Part shown: one piece after another, positions 49,343 to 60,451 of the stretch
How positions within the stretch are numbered: the stretch's first letter is position 1
Layout: every line of letters begins with the position of its first letter
Assembly (NCBI GenBank): GCA_947683425.1
Contig: CANTUQ010000101.1
Location: forward strand, 28,233,001 to 28,297,000
Source of the DNA: Excoecaria cochinchinensis
Taxonomy: Eukaryota; Streptophyta; Magnoliopsida; Malpighiales; Euphorbiaceae
Reading direction: 5' to 3'
DNA: 64,000 nt
Translations under genes and position numbers: made by a program
The notes under the pieces: model-generated
The model's database searches: none
What the model saw: the letters and a program-made list of their open reading frames with translations, nothing else
What the model was told of the DNA's origin: nothing

Positions 49343-50302
49343 GTTGAATGAAATTTGGTGAGATTTTATAGCTTTAGGCATGGAAAAGAGGTTTTTCTAC
49401 ATTCAATTGCACTTTAAGGTTTTATATAGAAGACCAATCTTTAGTAAGTGGCAATCATGAATCCTTCCTTGAAAGTAAACAAAGCAGCTATATTAGGTGA
49501 CAATTATATAAAAGTTGACACCTTAACAAACCTTTGCACACCCTCAAATATGAAATTGAATCACCAGCTGAGTTATAAGTCTAACTGATAGGATCGAATT
49601 GATTCGATATTTTTTATTTTTTAAATATAATTATTTATAAAAAAATAAAAATATGATATATAAAAAAACACATCTAAACAATCTATTAATTATCAAATAT
49701 GAATATATTAATTTTTTATTTATTTATTTTACTACATTTTAGCAATAATAGTAAAAAATTAAACACTGCAGCTGAATTTCTCTATTAAACATTTAGATTT
49801 ATAAGAAAAATGCATTTTTCAATTTATAATTTTTTAAATTTTAATTTCAATTGTAAAATTTATTTTTATGACATTACCTAAATATATTATTCTTATAATC
49901 ATCATGTTCATGTTCATGTTCATTTTCTTCTTAATATTTTATTACATTTAAATTATGTAGTTATTTAATATCTAAAAAATATAAATTAAAAATATAGCGC
50001 AAATAATTTCACATAATTTTTAATTTTATCAAATCTAATATTAATATGAATTAATTTTATCATCAAATATAAATTTTTGATTGAACAATATCCAATAACT
50101 TTGAACCCGGGTTATAAAAATGTATTTTAGGGATTTAGGGTATATCCAATTTTTTTTCCGGTCCAACCCAATTTTTTGCATATTCCGATTTTCATATTAT
50201 ACCAAACTAGTGTTCTTACTGGTTCGCAGTTGAACCGATTGGACTGGCATTTTTAAAACATTGGAGATATGTCAAATTCACTTTAAGAATGAGAAATTAC
50301 AA
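49343..50302. other. Promoter side of the thaumatin-like gene and AT-rich intergenic DNA
   Basis: A minus-strand TATA-like ATATAAAAC (plus-strand GTTTTATAT at 49420-49428) lies about 80 bases upstream of the ATG. Beyond that I see only AT-rich DNA. TTTGAACCCGGGTTATAAAAA near 50100 resembles a tRNA T-loop by chance and lacks the rest of a tRNA. Confidence 0.45.
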
Positions 50303-50303
50303 T

Positions 50304-51840
50304 TAGGGGTGAGCATTAGGGGTGAGCAAAAAAACCGATGGACTTGGTTAACCGAAAAAAAAATCCGAAACCGAACCGATGGACTGGTTAACCGATTGTA
50401 ATGGACTGGTTAATGGTTAGTGTTTTGAAAAAACCGATATTAATGGACTGGTTAATGGTTTTTAACTCATGTGATTGGTTAACCGAACCGAAACCGAACT
50501 TTTAATTAATTTATTAATTTTTTAATAATTTATAACAATTTGTCTTAATTAAAAGTGATCATGTACTTTTTTTTCATTATACTAATTATTTTAAAGTTTT
50601 TAAGTTTTTTTAATTGGTTATTAGTAAGTATAACAATTTATCTAATTAAAATTGATTATAGACCGGTTAATATATTTACCTATTAAATATTAATTTTTAA
50701 AGACAAATTTGCTTATATCCACCAAATATTTTTATTTTAATAACAATAATGTCATATTATAGTGAAAAAATTTTAATTTTTAAGTATTTTAAACATTTTA
50801 ATTTTATTTATGAATATATCTATAATTATAGTGGTTAACCGAAAAATATTGGGTAACCGATCCGAAAATCCGAAACCGATGGACTGGTTAACCGATGGTA
50901 ATGGACTGGTTAATGGACTGAAATTTCAGAAAACCGATATTAATGGACTGGTTAATGGACTGGAGCTCATGGACTGGTTAACCGACCATGCTCACCCCTA
51001 GTGAGCATGAATTGGTTAATCAATTTATTAGCAAAAAAATTAATCAGTCCATTAATATCAATTTTTTAAAATTATTAACCATTAATCAGTCTGTTATATT
51101 CGGTTAACCAGTCCATCGGTTTCGATTTTTGGTTTGGTTAACTACTAAAATTTATATAACATACAATTATAAAAAAAAATTAGACAATATTCAATTCAAT
51201 TTCAAATGTACAAAGTAATTCAAAATAAAAATCACAAAATAAATATAATATACTAGCTAAAATTCATGTGCAACAAATTAATAGCTAATATTATAAAGTG
51301 AATTTCATATTGTTAAAAATTAGCATGCTTAATTCTAAGTCAATGAAAAATTTTGGACAAAATTGAATGTTAAAACATAGATCTCTAGAATATAAGATAA
51401 TGTAATTAAATACTATCAAATAAAATATAAACACCAATATATATAATAAAAATAGCATATATAAAAGTTAATCAGTTACTACATGAAAATGAAATAATTT
51501 AAATATAATTTAAAGTATTATATCAATTTTATAAAGAGATACAAAAAAATTAAGATATAAAAATAAAAATATAATTTAAATATATTTTAAAATATTACTT
51601 TATGTAAGTTTTATAGAGAGAGAGAAAAAAAAAGAAAAAAGGAAAAATTTTAAGGTATAAAAATAAAAATATAATACATATGAACTAGTTAACTGCTTCC
51701 TAAAAACCGAAATCGAAAATTAAAAATGCTAAAAATAAAAATAAAAATCGAATCTATCGGACCGATTAATCGAAAAAATTAGTTCAATTTTGTATTGATT
51801 TTGCGATTAACCAAAATTTTGATTTTTTTAGTTCACCCCA
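50304..51840. mobile_element. hAT-like element (outer), split by a second one
   Basis: The left end TAGGGGTGAGCAT (50304-50316) and right end GTTCACCCCA (51831-51840) are flanked by AATTACAAT on both sides (50295-50303 and 51841-51849; the exact 8 bases are ambiguous by one). Without the inner insertion it is about 840 bp, with AACCAGTCCATCGGTTTC-like subterminal motifs at about 51105-51145 and an AT-rich non-coding interior. It is a diverged member of the family at 1492-2307. Confidence 0.75.
50317..51000. mobile_element. hAT-like element (inner), nested in the end of another
   Basis: 684 bp between perfect 12-bp inverted ends TAGGGGTGAGCA and TGCTCACCCCTA, with an exact 8-bp duplication GTGAGCAT at 50309-50316 and 51001-51008. 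The duplicated bases are part of the outer element's own terminal repeat. Dense GGTTAACCG and CCGATGGACTGGTTAACCGA units occupy both subterminal zones, as at 1492-2307. No ORF. Confidence 0.85.
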
Positions 51841-51884
51841 AATTACAATTGATTGTCATTAGAAAACGCGTTTATTTATCAAGA

Positions 51885-52105
51885 AATGAAAAATTAGAGT
51901 ATTTATTTTCTATATATATGTGTATGTATGTATATATATATATACATATGCATATGCGTATGCATATCAATAAATGAAAAATTAGAGTAATTATTTTCTA
52001 TATATATGTGTATGTATATATATACATATACATAGATGCATATGCATATGCACATACATATCAATAAATGGTAAATTAGAGTATTTATATTATATATATA
52101 TATGT
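51885..52105. repeat. Three tandem copies at the left edge of the microsatellite
   Basis: The segment AAATGAAAAATTAGAGTATT...TATATATGTGTATGTA...CATATCAATAA occurs at about 51885, 51973 and 52065 with small changes, a period near 90 bases. It seems the microsatellite core was amplified together with unique flanking bases. Confidence 0.75.
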
Positions 52106-52113
52106 GTATGTAG

Positions 52114-52147
<34 letters not shown>

Positions 52148-52172
52148 GCATGTTCATGTGCATGTGCATAAG

Positions 52173-52204
<32 letters not shown>

Positions 52205-52437
52205 TATGCATGTGCATGTGCATTTGCATGTATTTGTATATGTATATGCATATGCATGTGCATGCATATATATATATATATATACATGTGTGTGTGTATG
52301 TATACACATACACACACATACATATGTATATATACACACACACACACATATATATATATATAAGTATGTGTATGTGCATGTATATGTATGTACATACATA
52401 TGTGTATATATATATATGTGTGTGTGTGTGTGTCTAC

Positions 52438-52501
<64 letters not shown>

Positions 52502-52720
52502 GTATATACATATGTATATAAGTACATACATACATATATGTATATGTATGTATGTACGTATATAAATATATACATATATGTATATATATGTATGTACATA
52601 CATACATACATACATACATGTCTATGCATACATATACATACACATATATATGTGTGCACATACATGTATATGTATGTGTGTGTGAATATATACACACACA
52701 TGTATATATGTATTAAAATG
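51903..52720. repeat. Long compound microsatellite (TA, TG, CATA, TGCA units)
   Basis: Over 800 bases of alternating purine-pyrimidine sequence: TATATA runs, GTATGTAT, CATACATA, TGCATATGCA and TGTGTGTG tracts. The longest pure (AT)n is about 52443-52489. The open frames through it on both strands exist only because these repeats lack stops. Such tracts can form hairpins or Z-DNA and are unstable in cloning and assembly. Confidence 0.95.
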
Positions 52721-54399
52721 ATTTAGAAAATTTAGAAAACATCTTTTATTAGTTCTCCAATCTCTTCTTTATTTTAGAAAATTGGAAAATCTATTTTCTA
52801 TTTTCTATTTTAGAAAATTGACTAAAATAAACATTATCTCTGTTTTCTATTTTTTGTGGAAAATTTTTCTAAAAAACTGGACCAGTTTTCTGTAAGTGAA
52901 CATGCCCTTAAAGTTAGCACCTCACCTCTAATTCCCATTGTAATATGTAATTAGTGCACTAGCCGTATCAAGTAAAAAACCGATGAGAAAAATATCGTTT
53001 CCAACTAGTATCAAGTATGTGCAATGTAAATCGAAGAGTGAGAATTCCTGAAGGAGCATAACAATAAGATAGGTTCAAGTTGTTGTAAAAAATATAAACA
53101 TCTAAATAGAGTGAAATAGCAGCTAAATTAAACTAAAAAAAATAATAATTAAACAATAAAATATGTATAAGGATAGAAAAATTTTATGATAAAAAAAATA
53201 GGAGTTACAACAATATAATCTCTATATATTTTAAAGAGAAAATAATTAATTTTACTCTTAAAATAGGAAAACACTAACCCCATATTTTATCTTTCATAAT
53301 ACTCAAGTTTTGTAACTAAGTTTTCTAAACTTTTGGAGCTCATTCTATATTAAAAGGAGGCAAAACTCAAGCTTTATATAAACATGAAACAATTAATAGC
53401 CGTGAGGTAAAACCAGCTAATGGCCAATCTATGGCCATTTGTTAACAGTCAATATTGACCGTCAAAAACCTACAAAGATCATCCATTTGCTGACTGCTAA
53501 TATTGATCTTCAAAAATCTTTAAACTTTGACTTTTATTTTATTTTATTTTATTTTTTTACTTAAAGAATAAGAACACAAGCCGAACAGTATAGACGGTGA
53601 TTGAAGAACTCTGATCGCCTTAAAACACTAAACATCTATTTCAGAGTCCATTGGGTGAACATTCCAATAACTAAATGAGACAATGGAAATAGTGGGAAAA
53701 ACTATAGAGAGATCATTGAGAAAGAAAGTTCTACTCAAATAGCCCATTATAATATTTTGACGGTGGTAGGGTGGCAGCACTCAATCAACCGTCGGAATTT
53801 AATATAACGGTGGTAACACTAAATCAAAGATGCATAACGTTTTAAATTCTATTACTCCTAACATTTGTATTGGAACTATTTTCCCCTCAAGGAAATATAT
53901 CAAGTACGAAATAAGTGGATTTTTCCTACAATTTCCTTCTTCTTCATATATTCTCTCTCAATTTTACTTTATCATCTATCAATCTATTCTTCGAAACATG
54001 TCAAGTATGCAGCAAAAATTCATAGAGGGTATTTTTAAAATAAAGAAAATACAAATCTATTCTCTCTCAATTAACTTCCAAGTAACAACATATGCAGCAA
54101 ATATGGACTCTAAGCATAGAGTATAGAGAACCAACCATTTAAGTTCCGAACCAGTTTACTTGGTTGCAATTATAATGTAAAACTAAATTGCTAAGAAGAT
54201 GCTTTAGTACCAGCCAGGTACAAAAATAAGAGAGAGAGAGCAAACTGTTAAAAATCTTGAAATAAAACTGCTACTTTTTTTTTTTCCTTCAAATTAGCTC
54301 ATAAATCTTGAAACAAATCTCTAGATTCTCAAATAGAAATTGAACCACACTGGATATCTCTGTCTGAAAACTCTTTCCACATACAAAGTTAAAGACTAC
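52721..54399. other. Intergenic DNA without recognised features
   Basis: AT-rich. It has short TTTTCTATTTTAGAAAATT repeats near 52740-52880 and an open frame at 53830-54126 with no family features. I assign nothing here. Confidence 0.45.
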
Positions 54400-55965
54400 T
54401 GTAGATTCTCATAGAATATAGAAAAAAAGGCAACACTTATTAATCTTACTAGACACAGATTATCAGCTAGAACTGCATGCCTAATCTTGTTTGGGTTGTC
54501 ATCTCATGATGGCTTTACATCTGCAGAACCACCCTTGCTTCCTTATTTCTTAGCCAATTGCTCTACATTCAAGCTGCAATATTATGCATATGTTGTTAAT
54601 TTAGCACTAAAACTTTGTGCACTAGGGATATAAACACTTCTCAGCTGGTTTATTTTCAATGCGATGTCTATTTACTGCAGTCCTGCATATTTGAGCTTTA
54701 CGGACTGAGGAATTCTTGTTGTTCTTTGCATAATTACTACACAATTGATTCTATTTCTCTTGCAGAATTAACAAGCAATATCATCAAAATAAAGCTAACT
54801 TCTCTATAAGACCTGCATAATATGCACAAAAGAAAAGAAAAAAAAATCGAAATTAGATTTCACTTAGAATCTGCATTTATCATGTACATCCAAACAATTG
54901 AATAGCAGAGTATCATGTACATATACAATAATATTTTCTTTTTTTCCTTAAAATAAATGCCTACAGCATCTATTTTAAATGTCATTTACTGAAAATGACC
55001 ACACTTTACATATCAATACCATGCCAAACCCAGGCATCCCTTACATTGGTTTCGAAAATCAACCTGAGATTAAATAATAAGTGCACCAGCAAATGCATAA
55101 AACCTCACCTGCTTTAATTATCATGTCCACGCTAGTAGCAGTGCCACACTGGAGTCCACTCTGAAGCCTACTGGGACATAAAAAACATGAATAAAATCAT
55201 AAATGCAGACTTATTAGTTAACCAAAACACCATCCAGCGAACTTAACAATGGTGGATCATATAGACAGTATATGCAGCAAATGTCTCATTACCCGCTCCA
55301 AAATCGATTCCAGCTAAACAATGCAACCAACTAGACAAACCACTCCTCAGCCCCATATGCACCAAAATAACCAAAAAAAATAAAATAAAATAATGCCAAT
55401 AAGATTAGAAACTCCATTAATTTCAGATATTACTCAAGTTAGTCAATTAGATGTACATTAGGCAACATACCCAGGTTCTAGCCCTAACTACAAAAGTTCC
55501 AGCAGGCCGTATCCGTATCTACCTCCATAATTATTCTACGGAATTCTATCACCTATCACCTACGGAATTCCATTACTCAGTGATTTTCACCTCCATTTCC
55601 AATTTAACCATATATAGATATTTTTTTTTTTCAAAATTTAGGGACGACCCTATGTGAAGAATAATTATAGCACTTACCTTAGTATCCTTCACTAAAATAG
55701 GATCTCCTCCGATATACATGTGGCCATATTATCATGTCTCTCTTCACTAGCGTTTCACCTTTACATGCAATTGATCTAAGTACAACTCGAATGGAGAGAG
55801 ACTTCTTCATCAACCAACATGCTTTTTCAACCTAGCAATATGGATATCTGAAGACTTCTCCTGCCGTTTATCTTGTGCTGCTATCCATGCACCTACACTC
55901 GCCAGCGCTTTACTGCCTTAACGATATTTCCTCACTTTCATTTTCTCTGCTGAGCAACATTTTTG
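54400..55965 (-). ncRNA. Possible spliced non-coding transcript
   Basis: Three minus-strand segments have good splice borders: about 55965-55678 ending ACTAAG before GTAAGTGC, 55170-55109 between TGTCCCAG and a GCAG/GTGAGG donor, and a third starting 54573 after ATATTGCAG. The segments are less AT-rich than their surroundings. No reading frame stays open across the joins; the middle exon is open in one frame but the third exon gives a stop at once. It could be a long non-coding RNA, an upstream transcript or a decayed gene. Ends are guesses and there is no expression evidence. Confidence 0.25.
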
Positions 55966-56723
55966 GCGGATGAAAGAGAAAGAAATAGTATTAATTTATA
56001 TTATTTTTAATAGGTTTTCAGAAGAAAGAGAAAGTTCAGTCATTTTTTTTACCCCTATCCAATGGTTCATATTGCACCATCTGGTATGCCAGGTGCACCG
56101 AAATATCACCAATATGTTTTGGACATTACACAAAAACTAATAATTTTTTTTCACCGGTTCATGCAATAAAAGAAAGTTAGAATCCAAGCCCCAAGAATAT
56201 TAGATTTCCTTCATGATATATAAAAACTAAAAGTTAATTATGTCAACAACATATCGAATCCCAAGAACTAAAATATCTTAAAATAATCCCTCTTAGTTAT
56301 TGCCAAGAGCATCATTACTGCTACACAATATCACTCAACAGTCACTAATAATCGAAATTTTAACAACCTAATCATTCCACCTACATTTTCAAACAAATCA
56401 CAAAATAAGACATGAAGAAGAACACATAAATTATAAAACGATTGTGTTCTGTTTCACTTTGGCAATTCGGGTGGATCTCAGACTCATGAAAGTATGATCA
56501 AGTACCTCTGGGCAAGGTCCATGGTTGGAAACTTAAAAGGCAGGGCAGAGAGAGAGGGTATGGAGATTATAAAGAAGAATTTACAAATTCCTCAGTTTGT
56601 CTCCATTAAAATGACTAACAATAACTGTTCACATCTACAAAGAATACTTGCATCTTAACTAGAAATTTGATGTGCCAATCGGAATTCGCACACTTACTGT
56701 TCCCCTTTCAACTTCATAGTAGT
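55966..56723. other. Intergenic DNA and 3' flank of PRA1.A
   Basis: No gene is seen. The last 200-300 bases are probably the PRA1.A 3' UTR on the minus strand. Confidence 0.45.
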
Positions 56724-58396
56724 TTAAAGCTCACTATAATTGCGCCATACAGCACGAAATTCTTCACGGAATGTGTTGAGGCGTGCCTTCAGATTAGGTG
56801 TTCTGATACTAGCATGAAGAACAACAGCTGCAGGCAAAAATAAGTTCAACTTATTAGATCTGAAAACCTTATTAGACTTCAACAAATTTGTATATAGGAA
56901 TGAAAAACTTACCAAAGAATCCAATGCCAAGGGCCCAGAAAATGTACATTAGACTGCCGCAGGTGAACCACAGAATAAAACTGGCTGCAGAAAGAAATTC
57001 AAAGAACAAGAAATTCGAACAGGTCATTTTGACAACTAATTTAACCAAATAATGTTCAGAAGTGGAGCTTCATGAAATTTAATTACCAGCTGAGAACAGA
57101 AAGATGAAAACCCCACGTGGTTGGCCACATATGTATACTGTTTTTTTTGATGGACGACCACGGATAACCGGCCTGCACATAACTGCATTAAGTATAACTT
57201 TTAACGTTATTAAAACAAAATAGAAATGCCAATGAAGCACCAACTCACATGTGAGGAGGTCTCATCTTTGCTGCTAAATGGGGAGAGAACTTTCTTACAG
57301 TTCTTGTTACCTTCTCACTGAAAGTAGCTGCAAAACTGCAAAGCAAGAAATTACTATAATCACCAAGGAATAGAGAAATAAGACGTTTTAATTTTAACTT
57401 TCCATATAATTCAAGCTGCAAAGCCAATAATTTGAAACTAAACAAAATGCCCCTATTATTTCTGAAGAAGCTATAATGTTTCTACACACTCCCAAGCTTC
57501 ATCTCAAAAATATACACATTAACGTCAATCCAAAGATAAGCCTTCTTTGGTTTACCTCTCGGAATTTCCACCAAAGATTTCCTAATTCAGACTAACAATT
57601 TCAGACGTTTTAAAAATCTTTCTATTTCTTTCAACAAGCAGCAAGAAAATAATTAAAACTATTTAGAATAACATATAGCATAAAGTTGTAGCAAATGCAA
57701 GCTTAATCCAAAGGATAACTAAGATAAATGAATAATCCATGTTCATTCAGGATCTAAGACTACCTGAAACTGCTAAATTCATCAATAATTAATTAATAAT
57801 CACAACCTTACAGCCCACTTCAACCTTGAGATTGTTAATTAGCAGCTAGCAATTTTAAAACATAATTAGCAAAGTGACCAATCGAAGGATTATCCCAGTT
57901 AGCAACCGTGAAGAAAAAAAGATTCAAACAGCAAAAACAGCTTACCTATCATTAAGAAAAGAGAGAATTAGAGCTGTCAAAAGAGATGCAAGAATAGCCA
58001 TCGGCCTTGTGAGACAAGCAACCCCTGCAACCCACCAAACAGAAAAAAATTCACCCAAAATTTCAAATAAGTTCACTTGTAGCAATAATTCTGTTTTCTT
58101 ACCGAGAGCGAGCACAATCAGAAGGAAGTAATTGGTCCTATAGCTGCACAAAATTTGATAAAAATGAAATTAAAATCTCAAAAAAGCACCAAATTTGCCT
58201 GAAGGCGCAAAAAATATTAGAAAGGGAAGAGAGATTACTAGTAAAGATTGCACTTGAAGCGGCTGTTCCACTTGGGATAAGATCGAGGAATGGTGAATTT
58301 GAAGAAAAATTCATTGACGGAACGAGGCGGAGTCGACCAGTCAACTTCTCTTAAAGCTCCGATTAGATCTTCAGCTGTTACAGTTCCCCAATCCAT
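56724..58396 (-). CDS. PRA1A: PRA1 family protein A (prenylated Rab acceptor)
   Basis: Seven minus-strand exons, 58396-58239, 58143-58103, 58024-57946, 57335-57249, 57172-57087, 56984-56913 and 56827-56724, join in phase to 208 residues. The protein starts MDWGTVTAEDLIGALREVDW, with the plant clade-A pattern VNEFFFKFTIPRSYPKWNSR, then NYFLLIVLALG, a first hydrophobic pair (MAILASLLTALILSFLND) and a second pair (GVFIFLFSAASFILWF and LMYIFWALGIGFFAVVLHAS). The C terminus is basic and acidic mixed. PRA1 proteins are ER/Golgi membrane proteins that bind prenylated Rab GTPases and help in vesicle targeting. The gene reads away from a tRNA-Val 246 bases upstream. Confidence 0.94.
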
Positions 58397-58620
58397 ACCT
58401 TTCTTGCTCCGAAAATTGGTACTGATTTCAGATCGTGGGATATGAGAAAAAGAAGGAACAAAAAAAATTTTTACAGATTGTTTTTCTTCGAGCTTTAATA
58501 GGGTGCAGAAATGGGGGAAATGGCGACAAAGAAGCTTCTGGACTTTCTCTCGTGTTAAGAAACCGACCTTGCCGCGTAATTTTATAAAACAGTTATTTAT
58601 TGCGAAACAGAAATCAGAAT

Positions 58621-58626
58621 AAAAAA
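58621..58626 (-). terminator. Pol III terminator of tRNA-Val
   Basis: Six T on the minus strand, 15 bases after the tRNA 3' end. Confidence 0.8.
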
Positions 58627-58641
58627 GTAACTTAGTAAATT

Positions 58642-58714
58642 GTCTGAGCCCGGGTTCGAACCGGGGACCTCTAGTGTGTGAGACTAGCGTGATAACCAAC
58701 TACACCACCCAGAC
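58642..58714 (-). tRNA. tRNA-Val (anticodon CAC)
   Basis: A 73-base cloverleaf on the minus strand. The acceptor stem GTCTGGG pairs with CTCAGAC, the D arm holds TAGTTGGTTA (A box), the anticodon stem CTAGT/ACTAG encloses loop CTCACAC, and the T arm CCCCGGTTCGAACCCGGG forms the B box. There is no intron and CCA is not encoded. A T6 run on the minus strand (58621-58626) 15 bases downstream is a Pol III terminator. Confidence 0.97.
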
Positions 58715-58892
58715 TGTTAGTTACAATTTATTTCTTTCGAATTTAATTCATTTGGGACCAACTGCGGAGTTCTCTTTTGACCTTCAGCTCTTCGTCTTCA
58801 ACATCGAGATTAAAGAAGCAGAACACTTTGTTTCGGAGCATGCAAAGTTTTAAAAGATCATATGTTTTTTGGTTTTCTGATTTTGTGTAGAA

Positions 58893-59960
58893 ATGTTAAT
58901 CAAAATCATTCACTTAGCTCTCATACTGTGCTTCTCTATTTTGATCTCATGTTCTACTCACTGTAAGTCCTTTACTGATTCTTCTTCTTCTTCACTATAC
59001 CTCTCACCCTCAATTTTCACCTTCAATTATCAAAAAATGCTCATGTCTTTCAGAATTTACATTTACAAAACCCCAAAGCTCATCTCTTTTACTTCACCAG
59101 TTGAATCTCTGTTCGTCTCGTCTCTCCAAAACAGTCCCTTTGTAACTCAAAATCCAGAAGAAGCTCACCTCTTCTTCGTGCCCTTCTCTTCCGATCTCTC
59201 CGCGCGCTCTATTGCACGCGTAACTAGAGAACTCCGAATGGAGTTCCCCTACTGGAATCGCACACTGGGAGCCGATCATTTCTACGTTTCTCGCTCTGGT
59301 CTCGGATACGAATCGGACCGAAATCTCGTCGAGTTGAAGAAGAACTCGATTCAGATCTCCTGCTTTCCTACAGCGGACGGCAAGTTTGTTCCCCACAAGG
59401 ACATAACGCTTCCTCCATTACCTTCTACTTATCTGGCGCACGCGCCGGCGAACAGAACGGCGAGGTATCGGGGTTTTGTGAAACACAATGGAGTTAAAGA
59501 CTCAGCTCTAATCAACGACTTGATAAATGACTCTGATTTTTTGATCGAAGCTCAACCTACAAATGAGAAGACTTTAGGGGATAGACTTGCAAGCGCTGAG
59601 TTCTGTTTGTTTGATTATAAAGCCGATATATCGGCTATTGGTCTGGCTTTGCGTTTCGGGTGTTTGCCGGTGGTGATCACTGACCGTCCGATGCACGACT
59701 TGCCGTTGATGGACGTGATAAGATGGCAGGAGATTGCGGTGGTGGTGTGGTCCAGTGGGGGGCTCAAGGAAGTAAAGCGGGTGATCGAACGCACATGCAG
59801 ATATGACATGTGCAATAGAATGAGAAAATTGGGTGTGGTAGCGAGTCAGCATTTTGTGTGGAATGAGAGTCCGGAGCCGTACGATGCGTTTCATATGATA
59901 ATGTATCAGCTTTGGATACGGCGGCATACGATCCGATACGCACGGAGGGAATTGTCATAA
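58893..59960 (+). CDS. Exostosin-like glycosyltransferase (GT47), intronless
   Basis: A single 355-residue frame. Residues 1-20 are hydrophobic (IIHLALILCFSILISC), a signal anchor of a Golgi type II membrane protein. The exostosin domain follows: FRIYIYKTPK, NPEEAHLFFVPFSSDLS, YWNRTLGADHFYVS, then the nucleotide-sugar-binding half with AEFCLFDYKADISAIGLALR and FGCLPVVITD. GT47 members build cell-wall polysaccharides such as xyloglucan, xylan and pectin. Typical members have about 400-500 residues, so this belongs to a shorter subgroup. Donor and acceptor sugars cannot be inferred. It starts 178 bases after the tRNA and is divergent from PRA1.A. Confidence 0.92.
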   Translation: MLIKIIHLALILCFSILISCSTHCKSFTDSSSSSLYLSPSIFTFNYQKMLMSFRIYIYKTPKLISFTSPVESLFVSSLQNSPFVTQNPEEAHLFFVPFSSDLSARSIARVTRELRMEFPYWNRTLGADHFYVSRSGLGYESDRNLVELKKNSIQISCFPTADGKFVPHKDITLPPLPSTYLAHAPANRTARYRGFVKHNGVKDSALINDLINDSDFLIEAQPTNEKTLGDRLASAEFCLFDYKADISAIGLALRFGCLPVVITDRPMHDLPLMDVIRWQEIAVVVWSSGGLKEVKRVIERTCRYDMCNRMRKLGVVASQHFVWNESPEPYDAFHMIMYQLWIRRHTIRYARRELS

Positions 59961-60451
59961 GGCGAAATGATTATTGTCTAATTGAGGGAATTTTTGTGAT
60001 GTTTTTCGCTTTTCTTACGTGATTATGAATGCAATTGCCTTGTTTAAGTTGCCTTAAAATTAAGCGAAGGATAAAGGAATTGAGAAGATGTACACAAGCA
60101 GTTTATGTAAGTGACCGGTTTCATTGTGATTTATGTAAATGGCTCGATCTAAACAGATCGGACCGGTTTCAAGTTCAACCTGTCGTTTTTATTTCAAACT
60201 TGTCGTTTTGTTGAAAATGCGTATCATGACTTTGTCGTTTTAGCATTTTAAGTTCTACCTTCCAATCTCAATCCAATCATCATCTTCGCTCCACCAAACT
60301 CACCCACTCACTTCTTTTGCATTCTCCTATTTCAATTCTAAATCCCAAAGCGACTATCAAACTAAAGTTCACTTCTTTATATTTTCCAGTTCTCTTCTTT
60401 TTCTTTTCTTCTTCAAATTGAATTATTTTTCGTTTTAAGTACAAATTAGAT
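59961..60451. other. GT47 3' flank and FPGS promoter/leader
   Basis: Under 500 bases separate the GT47 stop from the FPGS start on the same strand. The stretch 60250-60440 is CT-rich like a plant leader. No clear TATA box is seen. Confidence 0.45.

Noticed and set aside
50100..50120. GAACCCGGGTT resembling a tRNA T arm
   Set aside because: No acceptor stem, D arm or anticodon arm around it.
51903..52726. Long open frames on both strands made of Tyr, Ile, His, Met, Val and Cys
   Set aside because: They follow from TA/TG/CATA microsatellite sequence without stop codons, and occur in many frames at once.
53830..54126. A 98-codon plus-strand frame
   Set aside because: AT-rich composition, no motif, no splice or promoter context.
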